A program made the translations under genes and the position numbers. A stretch of 22,777 nucleotides of DNA from SCGC-AAA076-P13 sp963926355 (lineage in GTDB: Bacteria; Pseudomonadota; Gammaproteobacteria; Magnimaribacterales; D2472): NCBI GenBank assembly GCA_963926355.1, contig CAWUWW010000019.1, positions 1-22,777 on the forward strand, given 5' to 3'. The notes below the pieces were generated by a model. It was not told the DNA's origin, did no database searches, and was given only the letters and a program-made list of their open reading frames with translations. This document shows, one piece after another, positions 15,720-22,777 of the stretch (positions are counted from its first letter, which is position 1; every line of letters starts with the position of its first letter).

Positions 15720-16391
15720 CTAATTTTCGTCTTTAAATATATTATTAGCAAGTTCTAAGCGGTCAATAGTGCCAGTATCTACCCAATTTTTTTGAGAAAG
15801 TTCCCCGGTAACTGTTCCGTTTTCTATGTGTTCTTTTAAAACAGAATCCCAAATTTCAAAAGAGCTCTCTCTTACTTTTAAATTATCAAAAATAGCAGGA
15901 TTAATAACTGATATTCCACTCCAAGTTAAATCATTCTTATTTTTTTTTATCACCACCTTATCTCCATCTAATGAAAAATCACCATCAAGATTATGGTCAG
16001 GGTTTGCTACCCCTACAAGATGAGCAAATTGAGTGTCTTGATTAAAATTTTTAATATTTATTTCATGACATAAATCGGCATTAACCAATAAAAAAGGTTC
16101 TTTCCCAAGTAAATCTAAAGCTTTTAAAATTCCACCGCCGGTTCCAAGGGGCTCAGCCTCTTCAGAAAATTGAATATTAGCTAATGGGAAATTTTTAGTT
16201 ACATGATTGTTAATCATATGACCTAGATATGATGTATTTATTACCAAATCATTAAAGCCGCTGTCTAGTAATATTTCTATATTTCTTTGTATTAAGGTTT
16301 TCCTACCGACTAGCAATAAAGGTTTTGGTATTTCTTGGGTTAAAGGAAGAAGTCTCCTCCCATAGCCAGCTGCAAGAATCATGGTTTTCAT
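15720..16391 (-). CDS. murU: N-acetylmuramate alpha-1-phosphate uridylyltransferase MurU
   Basis: MurU makes UDP-MurNAc from MurNAc 1-phosphate and UTP in the AmgK-MurU cell-wall recycling route, bypassing MurA. The 223-residue nucleotidyltransferase shows the signature LAAGYGRRLLPLT (6-18) with IPKPLL (21-26), the sugar-binding PLGTGGGIL (81-89) and the metal-binding NAD (104-106). The motifs alone would also fit other sugar-1-phosphate nucleotidyltransferases. The specific call comes from its four-base overlap with amgK, as in pseudomonads, and from its short length. Confidence 0.9.
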   Translation of the reverse strand: MKTMILAAGYGRRLLPLTQEIPKPLLLVGRKTLIQRNIEILLDSGFNDLVINTSYLGHMINNHVTKNFPLANIQFSEEAEPLGTGGGILKALDLLGKEPFLLVNADLCHEINIKNFNQDTQFAHLVGVANPDHNLDGDFSLDGDKVVIKKNKNDLTWSGISVINPAIFDNLKVRESSFEIWDSVLKEHIENGTVTGELSQKNWVDTGTIDRLELANNIFKDEN

Positions 16392-17353
16392 ATTTGGGTC
16401 ATCTTAATAGATAGTTGAGATCTAACATCCCTAGATAAAAATTGTTTTAAAGATTCATAATTATTTTCTGGGATTAACTCAATTAGATTGTCTAAAATCA
16501 TAGATAAATCTTTTAACCTAAACGATCTTTCATGCTCAAGATAAATTCTACTTAAGGTTCCAAGTATTCGCATATTTCTTTGAATAGCGCCCCATCTAAC
16601 CCATTCGTAGATATCTTTTGAGCCAAGGTCAAGGCTCATGTAATTGCTGTAATTATTTAGAGATTCAGAAATCATTTCATCTGAATATTTTATGTAGTGA
16701 TCTATTAATAATCCTGCTAAGTCAATGCCAACAGGGCCTATACATAAATCTTGATGATCGATAACAGCAACTTTATTATTTGTATCTAAAATAAGATTTC
16801 TTCTTTCAAAATCAAAATGACAATTCATCCAAGGCTGGTCTAAAAGTTTTTCAACAGCTTCTTTCTGAAGCTTGAATAGATCTGGATGAGGCTCAAGTGA
16901 TAGAAAATCTTTTAGAAAAATACTACTTAATTGATTCATTTGATCGTGCAGACTATCTTGATCTAATTTAGGAATCTGAGGAATATTGGCAGTCTGTAAT
17001 TGAGATAAAAGGCTTAGAGATTTATGAATCAACACATGATGCTTTATTAAAGATGTGTCTATATCTATTAGAGAAATATCTCCTAAATCTTCTTGAATGG
17101 TTATACCCAAACTATCGTTAGAGAAAATAACTTTCGGAGATCTTATACCAAGCGTGGAAAGAAAATTAGAAATATGGAGAAATTTTGTATGCGTACCTTT
17201 GTCTGGGTTTAAGTAACATAACACCTTTGTTTCGCCTGAATCTAGTTGTACTCTGTGATACTGCCTTCCGCTAGCTTCTAACTTAAGAGCCTCAGCCTTA
17301 TTAACTGAAAAACCGCATTCTCCAGCTATTTGTATTACTTCAGATTCTTTCAA
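16388..17353 (-). CDS. amgK: N-acetylmuramate/N-acetylglucosamine kinase AmgK
   Basis: AmgK phosphorylates MurNAc and GlcNAc at the anomeric position, feeding MurU. The 321-residue protein has an aminoglycoside-phosphotransferase fold: a nucleotide-binding N-lobe with QEDLGDISL (87-95), the catalytic loop HFDFERRN (H179, D181, N186) and the metal-binding IDHQD (198-202), followed by GPVGIDLAGLLID (206-218). The start appears to be TTG at 17353. The frame upstream reaches a stop within five codons without another start, and the SDR stop lies 2 bases away. The N-terminus is shorter than in pseudomonad AmgK. No ribosome binding sequence is seen, so coupling to the upstream gene is likely. Confidence 0.9.
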   Translation of the reverse strand: MKESEVIQIAGECGFSVNKAEALKLEASGRQYHRVQLDSGETKVLCYLNPDKGTHTKFLHISNFLSTLGIRSPKVIFSNDSLGITIQEDLGDISLIDIDTSLIKHHVLIHKSLSLLSQLQTANIPQIPKLDQDSLHDQMNQLSSIFLKDFLSLEPHPDLFKLQKEAVEKLLDQPWMNCHFDFERRNLILDTNNKVAVIDHQDLCIGPVGIDLAGLLIDHYIKYSDEMISESLNNYSNYMSLDLGSKDIYEWVRWGAIQRNMRILGTLSRIYLEHERSFRLKDLSMILDNLIELIPENNYESLKQFLSRDVRSQLSIKMTQI

Positions 17354-17354
17354 A

Positions 17355-18212
17355 TTAACTGTTTTTTACCTCTTCTGGCAATGGGGTATCATCCGGAACA
17401 AAAAAGTCTGGCATTAACTCGCTAAAAGGAACATTTGCATATTTAGTAAAATCTTTAATTCCAGCTGCATGTAGAACCAAATCATCTATGCAAAAATTAC
17501 CAGTAAAAGATTTAGAGTCTTTTGTTAAAATTTCATAAGCTGCATCAGCCATGATATGGACATTTCTTGATAATCTCATAATTTCATCTCCACCAAGATG
17601 ATTTTGAACAGCAGCTGTAGCGATAGCTGTTCTAGGCCATAGCGCATTTACAGCAATGCCTTTTTCTTTAAATTCCTCTGCCATTCCTAACACACACATA
17701 CTCATAGTGTATTTAGCCATTGTGTAAGCAACCGAATTAGCAAACCATTTTGGACTCATATCCAATGGTGGTGAAAGATTTAAAATATGTGGATTTGAGG
17801 CCTTTGATAAATGAGGTAAGCAGTATTTACTTACCATATAGGTACCTCTGCCATTAATCTGATGCATTAAGTCATAACGTTTCATTTCAGTATCATTAAC
17901 ATTCGTTAGCTGTATGGCCGATGCATTATTAATAAGTATGTCGATGCCTCCAAAATGCTCAACCGATTTATTTATAGCATCCCTTACATTGTCTTCACTT
18001 CGTATATCACAAACAATAGGAAGGGCATCCCCGCCCGCTTCAATAATTTCATCTGCTGCTGTATAAATAGTACCTTCAAGCTTAGGATGAGGGTCTGCTG
18101 TTTTAGCGGCAACCACTATTTTAGCTCCATCCTGTGCAGCTTTTTTTGCCATTGCTAAACCAATTCCTCTACTGCCACCTGATATAAAAATTACCTTATC
18201 TTTTAAGCTCAT
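17355..18212 (-). CDS. Short-chain dehydrogenase, HSDL2-like
   Basis: This 285-residue protein is a classical SDR with an NAD(P)-binding GGSRGIG (12-18), NNAS (95-98), and the catalytic S147, Y163 and K167 (YTMAK). Sequence features such as SPPLDM, the long PHPKLEGTIY insert (41-50) and WPRTAIATAA match the HSDL2 (hydroxysteroid dehydrogenase-like 2) group. The SCP2 lipid-transfer domain of human HSDL2 is absent. The substrate is not known; acyl or lipid-derived hydroxy compounds are a family-based guess. A good AAGGA ribosome binding sequence lies at 18224-18220. It follows a second SDR by 23 bases. Confidence 0.85.
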   Translation of the reverse strand: MSLKDKVIFISGGSRGIGLAMAKKAAQDGAKIVVAAKTADPHPKLEGTIYTAADEIIEAGGDALPIVCDIRSEDNVRDAINKSVEHFGGIDILINNASAIQLTNVNDTEMKRYDLMHQINGRGTYMVSKYCLPHLSKASNPHILNLSPPLDMSPKWFANSVAYTMAKYTMSMCVLGMAEEFKEKGIAVNALWPRTAIATAAVQNHLGGDEIMRLSRNVHIMADAAYEILTKDSKSFTGNFCIDDLVLHAAGIKDFTKYANVPFSELMPDFFVPDDTPLPEEVKNS

Positions 18213-18235
18213 ATTATTTTCCTTATTAACTTCTA

Positions 18236-18976
18236 TTAAAATGTTTCCATATATGGGCGTAAATCTAATTCATGCGTCCACGCACTTCTATGCTGAATAT
18301 GGATACTCCAATATGCTTCTGCTATTTCCTCAGGTACTAGGATACCGTCTTTTTCTTTTAGTGCGTATCTATCTGGAAAATTCTCTTCTATAAATGCGGT
18401 ATCTATAGCCCCATCAATAATGAAATGAGCAACATGAATACCAAGGGGGCCTAATTCTCTTGCAATACTTTGAGCAACTGCTCTTAAAGCAAATTTAGCA
18501 CTAGCAAAGGCTGAAAAACCTGAGCTTCCTCTTAAAGATGCAGTGGCACCTGTAAATAAAATACTGCCCTCACCTCTTTTTTTCATATATTTTGCAGCTT
18601 CTCTTCCTGATAGAAAGCCGCCATAGGCTGCCATTTCCCAGACCTTTTTAAAAACCCTCGCAGTGGTATCTTCGATTGGGTAATAAACATTTGCACCAGG
18701 ATTAAAAATAACCACATCTATAGGAGCAATAGTCTCTTCAACCTCTTTAAATAAACTAACTATGGAATCTTCATCTCTTGCGTCAATGCCAAATGCTTTT
18801 GCAGAGCCTCCTGAGTCATTAATTTCTCTGCAAAGTTTTTCTAGCTTATCTATATTCCTTGGTCTTCTTACCGGACATACTTGGTAACCCTCTTTAGCAA
18901 ATTTCTTGGTTAATGCCGAGCCGGTGGCATCTCCTGCGCCAATAATAATTGCTGAATACTTTGAAAAATCTTTCAT
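18236..18976 (-). CDS. SDR-family protein with Phe at the catalytic Tyr position
   Basis: The protein is 246 residues with a Rossmann N-terminus IIGAGDATGSAL (11-22), NPGAN (92-96) and the C-terminal motif RSAWTHELDLRPY. The active-site segment reads FTGATASLRG then FSAFASAKFAL. The lysine is K161, but the position four residues earlier is F157, not Tyr, and the Ser position is offset or uncertain (T145/S147). I recall relatives with the same Phe, so this is probably a distinct SDR subfamily and not a sequencing error. Whether it is an active oxidoreductase is uncertain. It is the first gene of the long minus-strand run and diverges from the isomerase gene across 46 bases. Confidence 0.82.
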   Translation of the reverse strand: MKDFSKYSAIIIGAGDATGSALTKKFAKEGYQVCPVRRPRNIDKLEKLCREINDSGGSAKAFGIDARDEDSIVSLFKEVEETIAPIDVVIFNPGANVYYPIEDTTARVFKKVWEMAAYGGFLSGREAAKYMKKRGEGSILFTGATASLRGSSGFSAFASAKFALRAVAQSIARELGPLGIHVAHFIIDGAIDTAFIEENFPDRYALKEKDGILVPEEIAEAYWSIHIQHRSAWTHELDLRPYMETF

Positions 18977-19022
18977 TTGCGTGTTTAATAATTTACTTCA
19001 CTTTACAAAATTGTAGGAAAAA
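18977..19022. promoter_or_regulatory. Divergent intergenic region, likely two promoters
   Basis: This 46-base gap separates the minus-strand 11-gene run from the plus-strand isomerase-lptD-surA genes, so it should drive transcription in at least one direction. On the plus strand AATAAT (18987-18992) is a possible -10 box; no good -35 was found. AGGA at 19015-19018, 4 bases before the ATG at 19023, is a good ribosome binding sequence. The other strand is AT-rich with no box I would call. Confidence 0.35.
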
Positions 19023-19628
19023 ATGAAAGTAGACTTTATATTTGATTTTGTAAGCCCTAATGCTTATTTTGCCCATCATTTGATTCCAGAATTTGAAAAA
19101 AGAACTGGAGTTAAGTTCAATTACGTTCCTTGTTTGCTTGGCGGCATTATGAAGTTATCTGGCAATCAACCACCCTTTGTAGCTTTTGCTGATATTAAAA
19201 ATAAAAATAACTACCAATTTATTGAAATTGGAAGATTTATTAAACAACATAATTTAACAAAATATAAATTTAATTCGAATTTTCCACAAAATACCGTTCA
19301 AGCTCAAAGAGGAGCGCTTGCAGCTCAACAACTTAATATTTTTGATGAATATCTCAACTGCATTCTTTCTGCGATGTGGGAGCAAGATAAAAACTTATCG
19401 GATCTAGATGTTCTTAAAAATACTTTAATTGAAAGTAATATTGATGCCGATGCTATTTTTAATATAGCTAGCTCTCAAGAGTGCAAAGATGAGTTAATTT
19501 CTAATACAGATGATGCGGTTGCAAGAGGGGCATTTGGAGTTCCTACATTCTTTTTTGATGACCAAATATTTTTTGGAAAAGATCATCTATATCAATTGGA
19601 AGAATACATAAATTCTTATAAAAAATAG
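19023..19628 (+). CDS. 2-hydroxychromene-2-carboxylate isomerase-like protein (kappa-class GST/DsbA fold)
   Basis: The 201-residue protein belongs to the DsbA-like thioredoxin-fold family that contains 2-hydroxychromene-2-carboxylate isomerase and kappa-class glutathione transferases. Seen: DFIFDFVSPNAYFA with S11-P12 and Y15 (the catalytic Ser position in this family, replacing the CxxC of DsbA), FPQNT (87-91), and the cis-Pro loop GAFGVPTFFFDDQIFFGKDHL split at G169-L189. No signal peptide is present, so it is cytoplasmic and probably glutathione-dependent. The naphthalene-pathway reaction of the namesake is not implied: no ring-cleavage genes are near. It diverges from two SDR genes, which suggests a shared catabolic or detoxifying role. 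Confidence 0.85.
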   Translation: MKVDFIFDFVSPNAYFAHHLIPEFEKRTGVKFNYVPCLLGGIMKLSGNQPPFVAFADIKNKNNYQFIEIGRFIKQHNLTKYKFNSNFPQNTVQAQRGALAAQQLNIFDEYLNCILSAMWEQDKNLSDLDVLKNTLIESNIDADAIFNIASSQECKDELISNTDDAVARGAFGVPTFFFDDQIFFGKDHLYQLEEYINSYKK

Positions 19629-19663
19629 AACTTTTCATAAAATACGCTTTCAAAGCTAAGAGG

Positions 19664-19669
19664 TATAAA
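19664..19669 (+). promoter_or_regulatory. Candidate -10 box upstream of lptD
   Basis: TATAAA lies 8 bases before the lptD ATG, within an AT run in a 49-base gap. It would give a very short leader. An AAGAGG at 19658-19663, about 14 bases before the ATG, is an alternative explanation as a distant ribosome binding sequence. The -35 is weak, so lptD could instead be read through from the isomerase gene. Confidence 0.22.
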
Positions 19670-19677
19670 ATATATCT

Positions 19678-22032
19678 ATGAAAAGGACTTTCCTAATAAT
19701 TTGCTCTTTAGCGAGCATTGCCACACCAAATACGGCTATCGGAGCTTATTTTATTGACTCTGTATTGGTAAAATCTCCTAATTCTAATATTAATGCTTGC
19801 CTGGTTTACAACCCTTACATAGGAACCACTATTGAAGGTGAAAGCCTGAAAGTTAATTCTGAAAAATTTGAAATTACAGAAGATAACAAATTAATATTGA
19901 AAGGAAATGTTGAATTAGATTTTCCTGAAGGTCTATTGAAAGCTGGTAAAGCAAGTATAGATAAAAGCAATGGCTTAATAACATTCTCAGGCCAGGGTAA
20001 TATATTTTTAGATGACTTTTACTTTGGTGCAGAAGATGGCTCTTTTAATAAAGAAGATAAATATATTGAACTAAGGAATGGGCAAACTTATTTAAATCAA
20101 AAAGGTTTAATTCTTAACTTTGATAAGTTAATTGGCTCATTGGAAAATAAGATAACTCTTGATAACGCCTTCATGACCTCTTGCGCTGATCCAAAAAAAG
20201 GATGGGCGCTGAAAGCACAAAAAATTACGTTAGACTCCAAATCACAAAGAGGTCTTGCAAAAAATGTATCCATTCAAGCTATGGGTAAAACATTTATTAG
20301 ATTCCCGTACGTTCCATTTACAACATCCGAAGAAAGAATGTCTGGTTTTTTAGAGCCATCTATCTCTTATTCATCCGATGGTCTTGATTTTATGATCCCT
20401 TACTACAAGGTCTTATCTAAAAAATCAGACATTACTATAGCTCCTAGAAATATTGCTAACCGTGGCTCAGGAATAGAGGCTAATTTTCGCCTGGCTCACG
20501 GACTAAAGAACAATTTAAGAAATCTAGATTTTTTATTTTTTAATAGTGATGATGAGTTTCTAAAACAAGGTCTTGGCGATACCTCCTCTAGATGGGCATT
20601 TAATATTAAAGATACCTATGATCTAGAATCTTCCAAAATTCATATAGATTGGGCCAAAGCTTCAGATAGCTTATTTTTAAGGGATATTCCTGGAGAAATA
20701 ACTAGCATTGCCAATCAGAGAAGCCAAAATCTTAACCAAAACATATTACTAACATCTAGATTTAATAATACTCTAATTAATATAGAGCATCAGGGGTATC
20801 AAACCCTTAATCCTATTCTTACCAATGGATATTCTAAATCACCATCCGTTGATATTCATTTTTCAAAAAATCTTGACGGGCTATTAGTCAATCAACGGAT
20901 CAATATATCTAGATTTAAATCAGGCTTATTGCATGGTTATTTTGGATATCAATCTACAGATGGGCAATATCCTGTGGTGATAAAAAACCCCGTTGAGGGC
21001 TCTAGAATATATTCTGATTTATCCCTACTAAAGCAAATGCACATCAATGGAATAAATATTAAAGGAGAAGTGGGATTAAAAAGCATTAACTACGACTTAA
21101 CGAATCAATCCAAAAAACCCAACAATGTAAATATCCCCAATCTCTTAATTGATATCAGCTCTATATTTATCAAGAAAATTGATTCAAATATTTCAATAAT
21201 TGAGCCAAGACTATTAATTGGCTATACAGGTTACAAAGAACAATCAAACAATCCGATCTTCGATACAGATGAGCTAAGCGTGGATAATAACTTATTCAGC
21301 AATGAAAGGTTTTCAGGAATGGATAGAATTGGCGATCAAAAGTTTTATACATTGAGTGTGAAATATAAAAAACTTGAAGGCTCAATGGAGAAATTTGAAC
21401 TTACAATTTCAAAAAAAATCTATCTTGAAAATAGAAAATTATGGCTAAGCCCTATGAATATAGATTCAGATTATAAGGAGGTAGATTCAAGGCATGATGG
21501 TCCTGTTATAGGGATATCCAAGTGGATGCCCAATAAAAATACTACTCTAACTTCATATGCAGGGTATTTAAATGGTCATAGCAAAGTTCCTATGGCAGGA
21601 ATAACCTTCGCTCAAAAAATAAAAGAATTAGGATCCCTTGGATACGCAAAAAGATACAGAAGAATATCTGGAGATTTTAATACCCGCCTAGATTACTCAG
21701 AAATATTTACAAACATTAATTTAAGTGCAAGATTTAAATTTATTGCCAGGCTTAAAAAAGATAACGATACAAATACTAATATTGAAAGCTTAATAGGTTT
21801 TGAATATGAAAATTGCTGTTTTGCATTTAGGTTAACTGGATCGGATAAAAACCTATCTAAATATGAAATAAATAAAGCAATGAATTATTATCCCAATCTT
21901 AGTGATGCATGGGATAATATTATAAAAATAGAGAATAAAAGCAGAATAAACTTTGAGTTTGAACTAAAAGGCTTCAATGCTTCCTATAAAAAAATGAATA
22001 GATTATTAAATAACTCTCTCTTTAATTACTAA
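19678..22032 (+). CDS. lptD: LPS-assembly protein LptD
   Basis: LptD with LptE forms the outer-membrane translocon that inserts lipopolysaccharide into the outer leaflet. At 784 residues it has the same length as E. coli LptD. It has a signal peptide (about 1-22), an N-terminal OstA jellyroll (about 55-165, with LKVNSEKFEITEDNKLILKG repeats of beta strands), the FMTSCADPKKGWAL transition (165-178), the FIRFPYVPFTTSEERMSGFL segment that begins the barrel region, and a long strand-rich C-terminus. Four mature cysteines, C41, C169, C713 and C714, match the pattern of the two interdomain disulfides of E. coli (31, 173, 724, 725). surA, its folding chaperone, starts 8 bases later. Confidence 0.96.
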   Translation: MKRTFLIICSLASIATPNTAIGAYFIDSVLVKSPNSNINACLVYNPYIGTTIEGESLKVNSEKFEITEDNKLILKGNVELDFPEGLLKAGKASIDKSNGLITFSGQGNIFLDDFYFGAEDGSFNKEDKYIELRNGQTYLNQKGLILNFDKLIGSLENKITLDNAFMTSCADPKKGWALKAQKITLDSKSQRGLAKNVSIQAMGKTFIRFPYVPFTTSEERMSGFLEPSISYSSDGLDFMIPYYKVLSKKSDITIAPRNIANRGSGIEANFRLAHGLKNNLRNLDFLFFNSDDEFLKQGLGDTSSRWAFNIKDTYDLESSKIHIDWAKASDSLFLRDIPGEITSIANQRSQNLNQNILLTSRFNNTLINIEHQGYQTLNPILTNGYSKSPSVDIHFSKNLDGLLVNQRINISRFKSGLLHGYFGYQSTDGQYPVVIKNPVEGSRIYSDLSLLKQMHINGINIKGEVGLKSINYDLTNQSKKPNNVNIPNLLIDISSIFIKKIDSNISIIEPRLLIGYTGYKEQSNNPIFDTDELSVDNNLFSNERFSGMDRIGDQKFYTLSVKYKKLEGSMEKFELTISKKIYLENRKLWLSPMNIDSDYKEVDSRHDGPVIGISKWMPNKNTTLTSYAGYLNGHSKVPMAGITFAQKIKELGSLGYAKRYRRISGDFNTRLDYSEIFTNINLSARFKFIARLKKDNDTNTNIESLIGFEYENCCFAFRLTGSDKNLSKYEINKAMNYYPNLSDAWDNIIKIENKSRINFEFELKGFNASYKKMNRLLNNSLFNY

Positions 22033-22040
22033 TACTAAAT

Positions 22041-22777
22041 ATGAAAAAAATACTTCTACCCCTTATAGTCCTTACATCAATTCCTTTATTTTCAAAAATA
22101 GAAGTTTTAGACAGGGTTGCAATAATTGTTGATGATGGGATTGTCATGGAATCACAAGTTATAAATAATCTTGAAGAAATTATTACTAAATATGATGAGC
22201 AAAATATACCCAAACCAGAAATAAAGGTTCTTCGTGAGCAAGTTATTGAGCAGCTTATTATTGAGGAGCTGCAACTTCAAATGGCAAATAGAGCAGGTAT
22301 TCGTATAAGTGATACTGAGCTTAATGAAACAATTGTAAGAATTGCCTCTAATAATAAAATGGAATTACAAGAATTTATCTCCTTTATAGAAACTTCTGGA
22401 GATTCTTATGAGGAATTAAGAGAGAACGTTAAAAAAGAGATGATTATTCAAAGAATACAAAGAGGAAGAGTTCGTTCAGAAATAGATATCACAGAAAATG
22501 AATTCCAAGCATTTCTAGCAACCGATGAATCTCTTGTTGAGTTACAACCTGAACTGCTAGTAAGACAGATTTTAGTAAAGACGCTTAAGCAAGCAAATAT
22601 GGCTATAGAAAGAATTAACGGTGGTGAAGAATTTGCAATAATTGCTGAAGAAATATCATTAGCTTCAAATGCAAAAGATGGCGGCCTTATGAAATGGAGA
22701 AAAGCTGCTGACATGCCAAAACTCTTTGCTGATGGCTTAAATAAAAAAAATATTAATGACATATCAGACCCTTTGGA
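22041..22777 (+). CDS. surA: Periplasmic chaperone/prolyl isomerase SurA (3' end outside window)
   Basis: SurA is the periplasmic chaperone that escorts beta-barrel proteins, LptD included, to the BAM complex. About 245 codons are present. They begin with a signal peptide (MKKILLPLIVLTSIPLF, cleavage near residue 18), then the typical start LDRVAIIVDDGIVMESQ (23-39), a helical N-domain with REQVIEQLIIEELQLQMA (65-82), and the beginning of the first PpiC parvulin domain at ELLVRQILVK (171-180), with GGLMKW further on. The order lptD-surA is the usual one in gammaproteobacteria. No stop occurs before the window edge. Confidence 0.95.
   Translation, partial: MKKILLPLIVLTSIPLFSKIEVLDRVAIIVDDGIVMESQVINNLEEIITKYDEQNIPKPEIKVLREQVIEQLIIEELQLQMANRAGIRISDTELNETIVRIASNNKMELQEFISFIETSGDSYEELRENVKKEMIIQRIQRGRVRSEIDITENEFQAFLATDESLVELQPELLVRQILVKTLKQANMAIERINGGEEFAIIAEEISLASNAKDGGLMKWRKAADMPKLFADGLNKKNINDISDPL

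Noticed and set aside
19023..19628. Naphthalene or other polyaromatic degradation cluster
   Set aside because: Only the isomerase-like fold is present; no dioxygenase, aldolase or ring-cleavage gene is nearby.
22022..22762. Minus-strand open frames opposite surA
   Set aside because: The plus strand gives a clear SurA signal peptide, N-domain and PpiC start; the opposite frames are shadows.

Overview
The window is a gene-dense, AT-rich piece of a bacterial chromosome. It most resembles a streamlined marine gammaproteobacterium, of the SAR86 or similar oligotroph type. That placement is inferred from gammaproteobacterial gene neighbourhoods (gshB-tonB-ruvX, fis-purH-purD, amgK/murU beside lptD-surA, rpe beside trpE), low GC, Coq7-type ubiquinone synthesis and extreme compactness. 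Only about 330 of 22,777 bases lie outside genes, and the longest gap is 63 bases, so no gene-free stretch reaches 300 bases. I see no tRNA, rRNA, CRISPR array, insertion sequence, integrase or phage gene. Five of the 25 genes appear to start with GTG or TTG.

Layout. (1) Positions 1-4554, minus strand: rsmE-gshB-tonB-like-ruvX-dnaG-rpoD (rpoD cut by the window edge). This joins a glutathione/TonB/RuvX cluster to the primase and sigma-70 genes, without yqgE or rpsU at their usual places. (2) 4585-9675, plus strand: a histidine phosphatase, then fis-purH-purD-coq7, with stop and start codons overlapping, and a probable outer-membrane protein. (3) 9704-18976, minus strand: eleven genes with gaps of at most 23 bases or overlaps. 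In transcription order they are an SDR with Phe at the catalytic Tyr position, an HSDL2-like SDR, amgK, murU, rpe, a DUF192 protein, trpE, trpG, trpD, trpC and an SF2 helicase. (4) 19023-22777, plus strand: a 2-hydroxychromene-2-carboxylate isomerase-like protein, lptD, and surA (cut by the window edge).

Together the genes cover replication and transcription initiation (DnaG, RpoD), ribosome modification (RsmE), glutathione synthesis (GshB), the last steps of purine synthesis (PurD, PurH), ubiquinone hydroxylation (Coq7), anthranilate-to-indole-glycerol-phosphate tryptophan synthesis (TrpE/G/D/C), MurNAc recycling straight to UDP-MurNAc (AmgK, MurU), and outer-membrane assembly (LptD, SurA).

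This is mainly a core-genome region, and I do not see a convincing new multi-gene system. The points most worth a second look are: an XPB/UvsW-like helicase with its own strong ribosome binding site at the end of the trp operon; a three-gene redox block (two SDRs and a kappa-class thioredoxin-fold protein) between amgK and lptD, which are adjacent in pseudomonads; the Tyr-to-Phe SDR; a near-leaderless rsmE promoter in a 24-30 base divergent gap; and rearranged dnaG and tonB neighbourhoods.
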